DNA of 58,579 bases from UBA931 sp036825435 (GTDB lineage: Bacteria > Pseudomonadota > Gammaproteobacteria > Burkholderiales > Casimicrobiaceae). Shown here in pieces: positions 1 to 7,772 of this stretch. Where the stretch lies: the NCBI GenBank assembly GCA_036825435.1, contig DAISYG010000003.1, forward strand, positions 1 through 58,579. The letters are read 5' to 3'. The position numbers and the translations under genes were made by a program. How positions within the stretch are numbered: position 1 is the first letter of the stretch; each line of letters begins with the position of its first letter. Below the pieces are notes generated by a model. It made no database searches. It was not told the DNA's origin and saw nothing but the letters and a program-made list of their open reading frames with translations.

Positions 1-183
1 TCACGGCTTCCACCGTCAGTTTAGCAGGATGACACAGTTCAGATTACAGACTCAATCCCGCCGCCCCGACCAATTCATTCGATGCGCTAAGCTGATCTGT
101 CAAAAAGAAGCAAACCAGCAGTGGTATGCGATACGAAAAGCGTATACTGCAAACAATGACGAAAAGATCAACGAGGTATGAGC

Positions 184-582
184 ATGTTCAAAAAAATTTT
201 ATCGACTTGTTTTCTGATATTTGTTTTTGTTGCAACCAGCCATGCGCAAAGTCTTTTTACGGGCAAGGCAGAACAAAAACCACTTGAGGTTGCACTGGCG
301 TTTTTGCACAAAGAGTTGCCCGATGGTTACGCAGAAGGAAAGCAGATAACCACCATCAGTCAGGAGCCTTTTTTCTGCAAATGCGAGCACGAGCACGGAG
401 CACAAACCAAAATCACATTCACGGTTGATGGTCTTGCCGACGACAGCGTCAAGGCGCGGAAACACGTTCTAATCCTGGAACAAAAGCCCAGCCAACCTTG
501 GCAAGTCATGAAACAGGACACAACTTGGGCGTGTTGGCAAGGGCGCGGGCATGCTGATTTTTCAGACGAGCCTTGCGTTTGA
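184..582 (+). CDS. small secreted protein of unknown function
   Basis: I do not recognise this 132-residue protein. It begins with a clear signal peptide: a Lys pair, a hydrophobic stretch and a likely cleavage after SHA-Q near residue 22. The mature part carries the cluster CKCEHEH and two further cysteines near the C-terminus (WACW and EPC), so disulfides in the periplasm are plausible. An ATG at 178 is also in frame, but GAGG at 173-176 is only one base from it and seven bases from the ATG at 184, so I prefer 184. A TATACT at 143-148 could be its -10 box. It lies 248 bp upstream of the nitrogenase-like genes on the same strand; a functional link is only possible, not shown. Confidence 0.6.
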   Translation: MFKKILSTCFLIFVFVATSHAQSLFTGKAEQKPLEVALAFLHKELPDGYAEGKQITTISQEPFFCKCEHEHGAQTKITFTVDGLADDSVKARKHVLILEQKPSQPWQVMKQDTTWACWQGRGHADFSDEPCV

Positions 583-647
583 CAACATCCCGAACAAGAC
601 TGTTTTCTCCGTAGCCTCAAAATAATCACCATATCCATCGTTTCACG

Positions 648-674
648 GTAGCCAAAAGCCGAAAATTTGGCTAC
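648..674. other. perfect 9-bp inverted repeat upstream of nitrogenase-like genes
   Basis: The arms GTAGCCAAA (648-656) and TTTGGCTAC (666-674) are exact complements around a 9-base loop. An AT-rich stretch with TATATA follows at about 690-700. The gap 583-830 holds no gene that I can support. The hairpin could be a weak terminator for the upstream gene or an operator or RNA switch for the cluster starting at 831; there is no immediate T-run, so a terminator is the weaker reading. Confidence 0.4.
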
Positions 675-830
675 ATTTCGATATGTATTTTTATATATAG
701 CGAATGGTTGTTCAAGATCCGTTGAAAAACTGCTGCGTGGACGACAGCGCACAGCCCACGCCATGCCGGACTCAACTTCCATACAAGGACGAATTCCAGC
801 ACAACCATTGTGAAACCAAGAGATTGATTG

Positions 831-1589
831 ATGAGAAAAATAGCGATTTACGGCAAGGGTGGCATAGGAAAATCAACCACAACCGCCAACCTCGCCGCAG
901 CCTGGGCGCAACAGGGATTGACGGTCATGCAAATCGGCTGCGATCCCAAGTCGGATTCCACCACGTTGTTGATGAACGGAAAACGCATTCCCACGGTGCT
1001 GGACATGATCCGCGCCAAAGGCAGCGAGGCAGTCGTTCTCGATGATATCGTGTTCCGGGGTTATGGCGGTTCGTTGTGTGTTGAAACCGGTGGCCCGTTG
1101 CCGGGCGTAGGCTGTGCCGGGCGCGGCATCATCGCTGCTTTTGAAAAGCTGGCCGACCTGAACGCATACGAAATCTACAAGCCGGATGTTGTCCTTTATG
1201 ATGTGCTGGGCGATGTCGTGTGCGGTGGTTTTGCCATGCCTCTGCGCGGCGATTACGCAGACAGCGTGTTTATCGTCACCTCGGGCGAAATGATGGCGAT
1301 GTACGCCGCCAGCAACATCGTGAAGGCGCTGGAAAACTTCAAGACCCGAGGCTATGCGCGCTACGGCGGATTGATCCTGAACCGCCGCAACGTGGACAAC
1401 GAATCCGAACTGGTGCAAAAACTTGCCGAGGAAACCAACAGCAGTATCGTCGCGGATATCCCACGCTGCCATGAGGTACACGATGGCGAACGTCAGGGGA
1501 AAACCGTCATGGAAGCGTTCCCCGATTCACACGCGGCAACATGCTACCGCAACCTCGCCGCCAGCATCATGGAAGCTTGCCATGCATAG
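831..1589 (+). CDS. nitrogenase-like iron protein (NifH/BchL/CfbC superfamily)
   Basis: This 252-residue ATPase belongs to the family of dimeric iron proteins that bind one [4Fe-4S] cluster between two subunits and pass electrons to a NifDK-type partner with ATP hydrolysis. The P-loop GKGGIGKS is at residues 9-16 and the GCDPKSDST motif follows at 36. The two cluster ligands are visible as Cys95 in GVGCAGRG and Cys131 in VVCGGF, and the Arg corresponding to the ADP-ribosylated Arg of NifH is present in GCAGRG. A TTG at 828 is in frame just before, but the ATG at 831 gives the normal family start MRKIAIYGKGG. It overlaps the next gene by 8 bp. It is shorter than true NifH (about 290 residues), and no nif assembly genes are near, so a nitrogen-fixing role is unlikely. 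Confidence 0.92.
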   Translation: MRKIAIYGKGGIGKSTTTANLAAAWAQQGLTVMQIGCDPKSDSTTLLMNGKRIPTVLDMIRAKGSEAVVLDDIVFRGYGGSLCVETGGPLPGVGCAGRGIIAAFEKLADLNAYEIYKPDVVLYDVLGDVVCGGFAMPLRGDYADSVFIVTSGEMMAMYAASNIVKALENFKTRGYARYGGLILNRRNVDNESELVQKLAEETNSSIVADIPRCHEVHDGERQGKTVMEAFPDSHAATCYRNLAASIMEACHA

Positions 1590-2832
1590 CGAGATTCCAC
1601 GCACAACGCTGGCCTATCTGTCACCGATGCGGGATCGCGCCAAAACGGTTTTCCGGGTTCCGCAAAGCCACAGCCTGCACATCGCACCTTCGGCATGCAA
1701 TCGACGCAACGTATTGTCGGCCTTCCGGAACGAGGACAAAGAGAATATCTCGTGCCTCAACATCACCGAAGAAGATGTTGTTTCGGGACATTATGAAAAT
1801 ATTATTGGCGATGCCGTTGATGATCTCCTTGAGGTTTTGACACCGCGACCACGCATCTTCCTGTTGTACTTCAAGTGTATTGACGACTTCCTGGGCACGG
1901 ATGAAGAATCGTTGCTGAACGGATTGCGCCAACGCTTTCCCGACCTTGCCTTTGTCGCCTGCCACATCAACCCGGTCGCACTGGACGGCAAGATCATGCC
2001 CGGCATGTTGCTGCAAAGCCGTTTGTACAGTTTTCTCGAAAAGAGTATAGAGCGCGATAATGGCGTCAACCATGTCGGCGGCTTTGTTCCCATTCCGCCG
2101 CAGTGCGAAATTCATGAACTGTATCGGCAACTGGGCATAGGCCCCATCCGTTCGCTGTTCACCAGCACAACCTATGAAGACTACAGCGCGATGGCGAAAA
2201 GTCGGTTCACGCTGGTAACGTCACAAATGGCGGAACTGGCGGCACAGGAAATGGAAAAGAACGCCGGGGTTCCTTATTGTCTTTGCTACAACACATTCAA
2301 CCCGGAAGATATCGTCACCAACTATCGGCGCATCACGGATATTCTTGGTGAACCAGCGTGCGATTTTAACGATGCCTGCGAGAAAGCTTATATCGATATC
2401 AAATACACCTGCGATGTTTTGGACGGTATCCCGCTGATCCTCGGACATTCCATTCCTGGCCGTACCTTTCCATTAGCACGTTTGTTGCTCGATAACGGCT
2501 TCAACCTGAAGCTTGTTTTTGCCTCACGTATTTTTGATATTGATCGCGCAGATCATGAGTGGCTGAAGAAAAATCATCCCGAGGTTCGCATTGAACGCGG
2601 CGGCACCTACGAACATCTGCTGGGTGGCGGCGAATCCGAGCGCAAGACGCTGACACTCGGCTATGAATCCGCGCAGGTTTTACGTACTGATCATGTCATC
2701 GACTTCATGCGCGATGAAGGGATGTTCGGTTTTTATGGCCTGCATCGCCTGCTGGAAATGATGCGGGAAGCCGTGGCGGAAAAAATCAACTGGCAGGAGC
2801 GCCCGATCCCCGGACGCAACCCAGGGGCGTGA
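1582..2832 (+). CDS. nitrogenase component 1-like protein, D-type subunit
   Basis: This 416-residue protein resembles the oxidoreductase/nitrogenase component 1 fold shared by NifD, BchN, CfbD and related reductases. The start at 1582 has GGAAG at 1571-1575 and overlaps the NifH-like gene by 8 bp, which implies translational coupling; longer in-frame starts would lie inside that gene. Cysteines that could hold a P-cluster-type iron-sulfur cluster are Cys39 (in HIAPSAC) and Cys99 (in FKCIDDFLG). The N-terminal first ligand region of NifD is missing. Near the C-terminus the pattern GMFGFYG (residues 380-386) occupies the place of the NifD GPYHGFDG segment, with Phe where NifD has its FeMo-cofactor His. 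The substrate is unknown; reduction of a C=C, C-S or macrocycle bond is possible by analogy with relatives. Confidence 0.82.
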   Translation: MHSEIPRTTLAYLSPMRDRAKTVFRVPQSHSLHIAPSACNRRNVLSAFRNEDKENISCLNITEEDVVSGHYENIIGDAVDDLLEVLTPRPRIFLLYFKCIDDFLGTDEESLLNGLRQRFPDLAFVACHINPVALDGKIMPGMLLQSRLYSFLEKSIERDNGVNHVGGFVPIPPQCEIHELYRQLGIGPIRSLFTSTTYEDYSAMAKSRFTLVTSQMAELAAQEMEKNAGVPYCLCYNTFNPEDIVTNYRRITDILGEPACDFNDACEKAYIDIKYTCDVLDGIPLILGHSIPGRTFPLARLLLDNGFNLKLVFASRIFDIDRADHEWLKKNHPEVRIERGGTYEHLLGGGESERKTLTLGYESAQVLRTDHVIDFMRDEGMFGFYGLHRLLEMMREAVAEKINWQERPIPGRNPGA

Positions 2833-2833
2833 C

Positions 2834-4039
2834 ATGGGTAAGCTTGCGATCTATCTGCCGCCCTTTTCCAGCGATTACGCAGGTGTCTGTTCCACGCTGT
2901 TCGATTTCAACAGCCTGATTGCGATCAACGACGGACATTGCTGTACCCAGAATTACGTCGGTTACGACGAGCCGCGCTGGAACAAAACGATGAAAACCAC
3001 GCTTTGCACCGAGCTGCGCACGATCGACGCAGTTTTTGGCAACGACAAACTGGTGGTGAAGCGGGTGTCGGATGCCGCAGATTCACTGGAACCCGATTTC
3101 ATCGCCGTTCTGGGTAGCCCCGTTCCGGCGATCATCGGCATGGACATGCACGGCATCGCTCTGGAAATCGAAGAACAATGCACGGTTCCAACGTTTGGTT
3201 TTGATACCACCGGCTTCAACTACTACGATAAAGGTATGGCGATGGCCGCGCTGGCGCTGTTCAAACGCTATGCGAAAGACGCCGATACCAAGCTGCCCGA
3301 CAGTATCAACATACTGGGGATGACGCCGCTGGATTACACGCATACCGATAACGGTGAAACGCTGCGACAAATGTTGTGCGATGGCGGCTTTCGGGTATTG
3401 GGCAGCTTTTTCATGGGCACCACCCTGCAACAGGTTCGGGATGTGGGCAAAGCCGCGATCAATATTGCGGTATCCGCTGGCGGCCTGGCGCTGGCCAAAT
3501 ACCTGCACCAACGCTTCCAGACGCCGTACATCGCAACGACGCCGATGGGCACAAAGCATGGACAACATGTTCTGGCGCGGCTGCACGATGCGCTTCATGA
3601 CGACAGTGGTACGTCGGATAATCCGTCACCCGAAAAAGCGCCATCCTCACAAAGCGCATTACTGATCGTCGGTGACCAGATCGTCGCCAATGCATTGCGT
3701 GAAGCCCTGTACTTTGCCGGGTGCGATTGTTCCATCGACATTGCGAGCTTCTTCGGCATGGTGTCAGATCTCCGCGCCCCCCATGATCACACGCTCAACA
3801 GCGAAAAAGACCTCATCAAGCTTTTGCGCAGCGGCACTTATTGTGGCGTGGTGGGCGATCCCCTGATCGAACTGATTCCCGGCGTGGACAAGCTTGAGCA
3901 CTTCAAGCTGCCCCACCCGGCCGTTTCGAGCCGCCTGTTCTGGAACAATGCGCCGGTGTTCGCCGCACATGATTTTGACACATTCATTGACGATATTGTT
4001 CGTCGGTCGAAATCGTTCGATAAAGAAAATATGAAGTAG
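2834..4039 (+). CDS. nitrogenase component 1-like protein, K-type subunit
   Basis: This 401-residue protein starts one base after the D-like stop codon and completes an H-D-K-like trio. Its N-terminus has Cys19 (YAGVCS) and the pair Cys36-Cys37 (GHCC), which match the first two cluster-ligand regions of NifK/NifD. The third region, where relatives carry Thr-Cys before the IGDD motif, reads GSPVPAIIGMD here, with no cysteine. Family-like segments for the later Rossmann domains are visible (FGFDTTGFNYYDKG near 121 and TPYIATTPMGTKHGQ near 233). The protein is shorter than NifK. By inference it forms a heterotetramer with the D-like chain in the cytoplasm and receives electrons from the NifH-like protein. 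The next gene, rsmE, is a housekeeping gene, so the trio ends here. Confidence 0.8.
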   Translation: MGKLAIYLPPFSSDYAGVCSTLFDFNSLIAINDGHCCTQNYVGYDEPRWNKTMKTTLCTELRTIDAVFGNDKLVVKRVSDAADSLEPDFIAVLGSPVPAIIGMDMHGIALEIEEQCTVPTFGFDTTGFNYYDKGMAMAALALFKRYAKDADTKLPDSINILGMTPLDYTHTDNGETLRQMLCDGGFRVLGSFFMGTTLQQVRDVGKAAINIAVSAGGLALAKYLHQRFQTPYIATTPMGTKHGQHVLARLHDALHDDSGTSDNPSPEKAPSSQSALLIVGDQIVANALREALYFAGCDCSIDIASFFGMVSDLRAPHDHTLNSEKDLIKLLRSGTYCGVVGDPLIELIPGVDKLEHFKLPHPAVSSRLFWNNAPVFAAHDFDTFIDDIVRRSKSFDKENMK

Positions 4040-4109
4040 CCCATGACACAAAACGTTGAGCACAATCCGGTAAAATAAACATTTCTACGTTATCGGGTTG
4101 GCTCGTTTC

Positions 4110-4865
4110 ATGCCGCGTTTTTTTTCTGAAGAATCACTCGCTCATTTGTCTATTGATACAGAATGGCGTTTGTCGGAAGCCGTGTTTCATCACGCCGTGC
4201 GCGTGTGTCGTTTGCGCGTGCAGGATCCGATCACGTTATTCGATGGTAGCGGCGCGCGCTGGCAAGCGACGATAACACACATCGATAAACGCGGCGCGAC
4301 GGTGAAGGTAGATGAATATATCGAAGCTGCTGCGTCGAATTCCTTTTTGTTGACGCTGGCGTTGCCGATGATCGCGGCGGAACGAATGGATTGGGCGCTG
4401 CAAAAGGGAACGGAGCTTGGCGTGCATGTTTTTCAACCGGTGTACGGTGTCCGCAGCACTCGCTTGACCAGCGAGCGCGAAGAAAAGCGACAAGCGCATT
4501 GGCGCAAGGTGTTGATCGCGGCGTGCGAGCAGTGCGGGCGCGATACGTTGCCGGAATTGAAAGCGCCGATCACGATGGCAGAAGCGCTTGCGTCATTTGA
4601 TACGAATGCGCTGCGCGTGTTGTTGGAGGCGAGCGCGGAAAGCGGGTTATCGACATTGTTGGCGCAGAGGTCGGACGAGGCGCACAAGACGGCGGTGCTG
4701 TTGGTCGGGCCGGAAGGTGGACTGACCCGCGAAGAAGTCGAATCAGCGCAGCGGCATCATTGGCAAACGGCGCATTTGGGGCCGCGTATTTTGCGTGCGG
4801 AGACGGCGGCGGTGGCTGCGGTAACGTTGGCGCAGGCGGCGTTGGGTGATCTTGGGGAAATTTGA
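4110..4865 (+). CDS. rsmE: 16S rRNA (uracil1498-N3)-methyltransferase RsmE
   Basis: RsmE methylates N3 of U1498 in 16S rRNA with S-adenosylmethionine and acts on assembled 30S subunits. The 251-residue protein has the N-terminal RNA-binding beta-barrel (start MPRFF, which is the usual family start) and a C-terminal SPOUT knot domain with the segment LLVGPEGGLTREEV and the SAM-pocket end LGPRILRAETA near residue 225. A TTG at 4098 is in frame, but the ATG at 4110 fits the family. Length is normal. It is followed after 53 bp by yqeY. Confidence 0.95.
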   Translation: MPRFFSEESLAHLSIDTEWRLSEAVFHHAVRVCRLRVQDPITLFDGSGARWQATITHIDKRGATVKVDEYIEAAASNSFLLTLALPMIAAERMDWALQKGTELGVHVFQPVYGVRSTRLTSEREEKRQAHWRKVLIAACEQCGRDTLPELKAPITMAEALASFDTNALRVLLEASAESGLSTLLAQRSDEAHKTAVLLVGPEGGLTREEVESAQRHHWQTAHLGPRILRAETAAVAAVTLAQAALGDLGEI

Positions 4866-4918
4866 CTGTCTTGATCGTGCTATGCTTGGCGCTGTCTGAT
4901 TGTTAGGCGGAGAAAAAA

Positions 4919-5365
4919 ATGCCATTGAAAGAAACCATTACCGAGCACATGAAAGACGCCATGCGTCACAAGGAAACATTGCGGCTCGGAACCATTCGGA
5001 TGCTGCTTTCCGAGATCAAGAAAAAAGAAATTGACACGCGCCAAGAGCTTGACGATAGCGGTGTGGTTGCCGTGGTTGAAAAAATGATCAAGCAGCGCAA
5101 GGATTCGGTCGAGCAGTATGAAAAAGCAAATCGGCAGGATCTCGCCGATAACGAAAAAGCGGAAATCGAAGTGTTGACGGCGTATATGCCGCAGCAACTT
5201 TCGGAAGCAGAGGTCGATGCGTTGATTGCCGAAACCATTCAGGAAACCGGTGCGCAGGGTGCAGCAGGGATGGGCAAAGTGATGGGTGTTTTGAAAGCGA
5301 AGCTTGCCGGGCGTGCAGATTTTTCGCAAGTGTCGGCCAAGGTTCGTGCGCTGTTGAACGGTTAA
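4919..5365 (+). CDS. yqeY: GatB/YqeY domain protein
   Basis: This 148-residue cytoplasmic protein matches the YqeY family, which resembles the tail domain of the GatB subunit of tRNA-dependent amidotransferase and probably binds tRNA. The family segments LRLGTIRMLLSEIKKKEID near residue 20 and AYMPQQLSEAEV near residue 88 are visible. An AGGCGGAGAA sequence lies just upstream of the ATG. In many proteobacteria yqeY sits beside rpsU and dnaG, but here it lies between rsmE and rmuC. The exact biological role is not established in the family. Confidence 0.92.
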   Translation: MPLKETITEHMKDAMRHKETLRLGTIRMLLSEIKKKEIDTRQELDDSGVVAVVEKMIKQRKDSVEQYEKANRQDLADNEKAEIEVLTAYMPQQLSEAEVDALIAETIQETGAQGAAGMGKVMGVLKAKLAGRADFSQVSAKVRALLNG

Positions 5366-5371
5366 TGCGCA

Positions 5372-6688
5372 ATGCCTGATGTTTTTTCAATCGTGATGAT
5401 GGCGTTACTGGCGGTGTTGCTGCTGTTGGCTATTTTTTTGGCGATGCGATTGTCTCGTCTGGCACGAGAAAACAGCGATGTGCGGACGCAGCTCGTTGCG
5501 TTATTGACGCAGAGCGGGCAGAGCGAGCGCGATTTGCGTCAGGATTTGGCGACCCAACGCAGCGAGCTTTCGGCGCAACTGCATCAGCAGGCGCAGACGG
5601 CGCAGTCGTATCAACAAGCGCAAACGGCACAGCAATTGCAGCAGTGGGAGCGTTTTGAAAAGCAGGCAGCGCAACTCACGAACAACACTGAACAAAAACT
5701 CGAACACATGCGTAAAGGTCTGGAAGAGCGGTTGGATGTGCTGCGCACGGATAACGCGCAAAAGCTCGAACAGATGCGCGCAACGGTTGACGAAAAACTG
5801 CAAACGACATTGGAAACACGCTTGGGCGAGTCGTTCAAGCAGGTGGCGGATCGTTTAGAACAAGTGCACAAAGGTTTGGGCGAAATGCAGACGCTTGCTG
5901 TTGGCGTCGGCGACCTCAAACGGGTATTGAGCAATGTGAAAACGCGTGGCAACTGGGGCGAGATTCAACTCGCAGCATTGCTGGCGGAAATTCTGACGCC
6001 GCAGCAATACGAAACCAATATCGAAACCCGATCGGGTAGCGGGCAGCGCGTGGAATTTGCCATTCGTCTGCCGGGGCGCAACGAAGAGCAGGCGTGTTGG
6101 TTGCCGATCGACGCCAAGTTTCCGCTTGATGACTGGCAGCGTTTGCAAACGGCGCTGGAAGCGGCGGATGTGAAGGGCGCGGAAGAAGCGCGACAGGCGT
6201 TGACCCGATTCGTGATTCAGCAGGCGAAGACGATTCAGGAAAAATACGTGCATATTCCATTCACCACCGAATTTGCGATTTTGTTCGTGCCGGTGGAAAG
6301 CTTATACGCCGAACTGATGGCGCGTCCCGGTCTGAGTGAACGGGTGCAACGTGAACATCGCGTGATGCTTGCGGGGCCGAGTAATCTGGCGGCGCTACTG
6401 AACAGTTTGCAGTTGGGTTTTCGCACGCTGGCGATTGAGAAACGTTCCAACGAGGTGTGGTTGGTGCTCGGTGCGGTCAAAAACGAATTTCAGAAGTTCG
6501 GCGGCATTCTGGAAAAAACGCGCATCAAGCTCGACCAGGCCGCGCAAACGATCAAAGACGCCGACGTGCGTACGCGGGCGATCACACGCAAGCTGCGTGA
6601 AGTGGAGTCGTTGCCGGAACAAAATAGCGGCGCGATTCTCGGTATTCCCGACCTTGTCGAAGACGACGATCACGACGCCACGCCATGA
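5372..6688 (+). CDS. rmuC: DNA recombination protein RmuC
   Basis: RmuC limits sequence inversions between short inverted repeats and has a predicted nuclease-like core. The 438-residue protein has one N-terminal membrane segment (about residues 5-25), a long Gln-rich coiled coil to about residue 170, and the conserved RmuC domain with NVKTRGNWGEIQLAALL, LPIDAKFPLDDW and AGPSNLAALLNSL. Length is typical. It starts 6 bp after yqeY and its stop overlaps the start of mtfA by 4 bp (ATGA), so the genes are probably co-transcribed. The coiled coil is rich in near-repeats of QA, which makes its exact length variable among relatives. Confidence 0.94.
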   Translation: MPDVFSIVMMALLAVLLLLAIFLAMRLSRLARENSDVRTQLVALLTQSGQSERDLRQDLATQRSELSAQLHQQAQTAQSYQQAQTAQQLQQWERFEKQAAQLTNNTEQKLEHMRKGLEERLDVLRTDNAQKLEQMRATVDEKLQTTLETRLGESFKQVADRLEQVHKGLGEMQTLAVGVGDLKRVLSNVKTRGNWGEIQLAALLAEILTPQQYETNIETRSGSGQRVEFAIRLPGRNEEQACWLPIDAKFPLDDWQRLQTALEAADVKGAEEARQALTRFVIQQAKTIQEKYVHIPFTTEFAILFVPVESLYAELMARPGLSERVQREHRVMLAGPSNLAALLNSLQLGFRTLAIEKRSNEVWLVLGAVKNEFQKFGGILEKTRIKLDQAAQTIKDADVRTRAITRKLREVESLPEQNSGAILGIPDLVEDDDHDATP

Positions 6689-7467
6689 CCCCGTTCGCGG
6701 CTTTTCGCCGATGGCGCGCACAATATCAACTGCAACGATACGCGATTCCTGATGCTCTGTGGAACGAGGCGTTTGGCGCATTGCCGTTTTTGCATGGCTG
6801 GCCAACGACGCGTTTGCAGAAACTGCGTGATCTGACAGTCTTTTTCCTGTGCGAGAAAAACATCATCGGCGCACACGATTTTCAGGTGTTGCCCTTTCAT
6901 CGTGTCGTGGTTGCGATGCAGGCATGTGTGCCGATTCTGGAGCTGGGGTTGCGGCAGTACGATGCCTTTCAAACCGTTGTGCTTTATCCTGATGAATTCA
7001 TCACGGGCGCGGAATGGGAAGATGAATTTGGCGTGGTTCATCAGGACGATGAAGCGATGATGGGCGAGGCGATGATGGGTGGCCCCGTTGTGCTGTCGTG
7101 GCCGGACGCGCTCGATCCGACGCGTGGCGCGGCACAGGAGGGCGATGCGGTGCCGCTGGCAAACGTTGTGATTCACGAGTTCGTCCACCAGATCGATATG
7201 CGCAACGGCGACGCCAATGGTTTTCCTGAACTTCCGGGGACGGTTCAGCCGGAGCGATGGAAGCAAGTATTTGCGGATGCCTACGCGGATTTTTCCGCGC
7301 GCGTTACCGCCGAAGAGGAGACCGAGATCGACCCTTATGCGGCGGAGTCGCCCGCCGAGTTTTTCGCGGTGATTTCGGAGACTTTTTTCGTCGCGCTCGA
7401 GATGCTGGAAACGCATTATCCTGATGTGGCGGCGCTGTTGATGGCGTTTTATCGTTACCGTCCCTGA
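6685..7467 (+). CDS. mtfA: zinc-dependent peptidase of the MtfA family
   Basis: MtfA is a cytoplasmic M90-family zinc aminopeptidase that in Escherichia coli binds the glucose repressor Mlc. The 260-residue protein shows the zinc motif HEFVH at residues 164-168, followed by the family sequence DMRNGDANGFPELP. The further downstream acidic segment ESPAEFFAVISETFF contains the probable third zinc ligand. The start overlaps the rmuC stop as ATGA. Whether an Mlc partner exists in this organism cannot be told from the window. Confidence 0.9.
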   Translation: MTPFAAFRRWRAQYQLQRYAIPDALWNEAFGALPFLHGWPTTRLQKLRDLTVFFLCEKNIIGAHDFQVLPFHRVVVAMQACVPILELGLRQYDAFQTVVLYPDEFITGAEWEDEFGVVHQDDEAMMGEAMMGGPVVLSWPDALDPTRGAAQEGDAVPLANVVIHEFVHQIDMRNGDANGFPELPGTVQPERWKQVFADAYADFSARVTAEEETEIDPYAAESPAEFFAVISETFFVALEMLETHYPDVAALLMAFYRYRP

Positions 7468-7492
7468 GCGGGAAAAGATAAAAAAGTAAGGC

Positions 7493-7522
7493 GAAAAAAA
7501 ACCCGCCAGGGAGGAGCGGGTT
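7493..7522 (-). terminator. Rho-independent terminator reading on the minus strand
   Basis: On the minus strand the sequence runs CCCGC, a loop with CTCCTCCC, GCGGG and then eight T (A-run at 7493-7500 on the plus strand). On the plus strand the stem is followed by TTGATTAAAG, which is a poor tail, so the direction is minus. No minus-strand protein gene lies upstream of it. Confidence 0.7.
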
Positions 7523-7592
7523 GATTAAAGGGAGGTTAAAATTTTATTATTTTGATTATGTTTCTTGTTCTTGTTAATCGGATAATTCTCGC
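7493..7592 (-). ncRNA. candidate small RNA with anti-Shine-Dalgarno loops
   Basis: The 305-bp gap between mtfA and the response-regulator gene has no protein gene but has a strong minus-strand terminator. Upstream on the minus strand is a possible promoter, TTGCAA (7622-7627) and TAAAAC (7599-7604) with 17 bp between them, predicting a transcript of about 100 nt. Its 3' half contains ACCTCCC and the terminator loop contains CTCCTCCC, both complementary to Shine-Dalgarno sequences, a layout known from several Hfq-type sRNAs. This is inference from sequence only. Confidence 0.4.
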
Positions 7593-7772
7593 TACCACGT
7601 TTTATCTACTCCAGATGTTCATTGCAAAACATTGTTGACTGGATTTGCTTGATGCATTATCTCTGAATACGTGTATCATTACTATAGCATGATGTAACAT
7701 TTTATCATGCTGGTAGAATGTGTGCTCCTGAGTTACACTACCTTTATCTCATGGACCAAGTCGGGGTATGAA

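Noticed and set aside
1..177. Possible end of an upstream gene
   Set aside because: No frame on either strand shows recognisable sequence; only a -10-like TATACT at 143-148 stands out.
360..782. Minus-strand frame overlapping the first secreted protein
   Set aside because: It is antisense to a protein with a clear signal peptide and has no recognisable feature.
831..4039. True nitrogenase (nifHDK)
   Set aside because: The subunits are far too short, cofactor ligands are missing and no nif assembly gene is present.
7501..7522. Plus-strand terminator for mtfA
   Set aside because: The T-run is on the minus strand only; the plus-strand tail is TTGATTAAAG.
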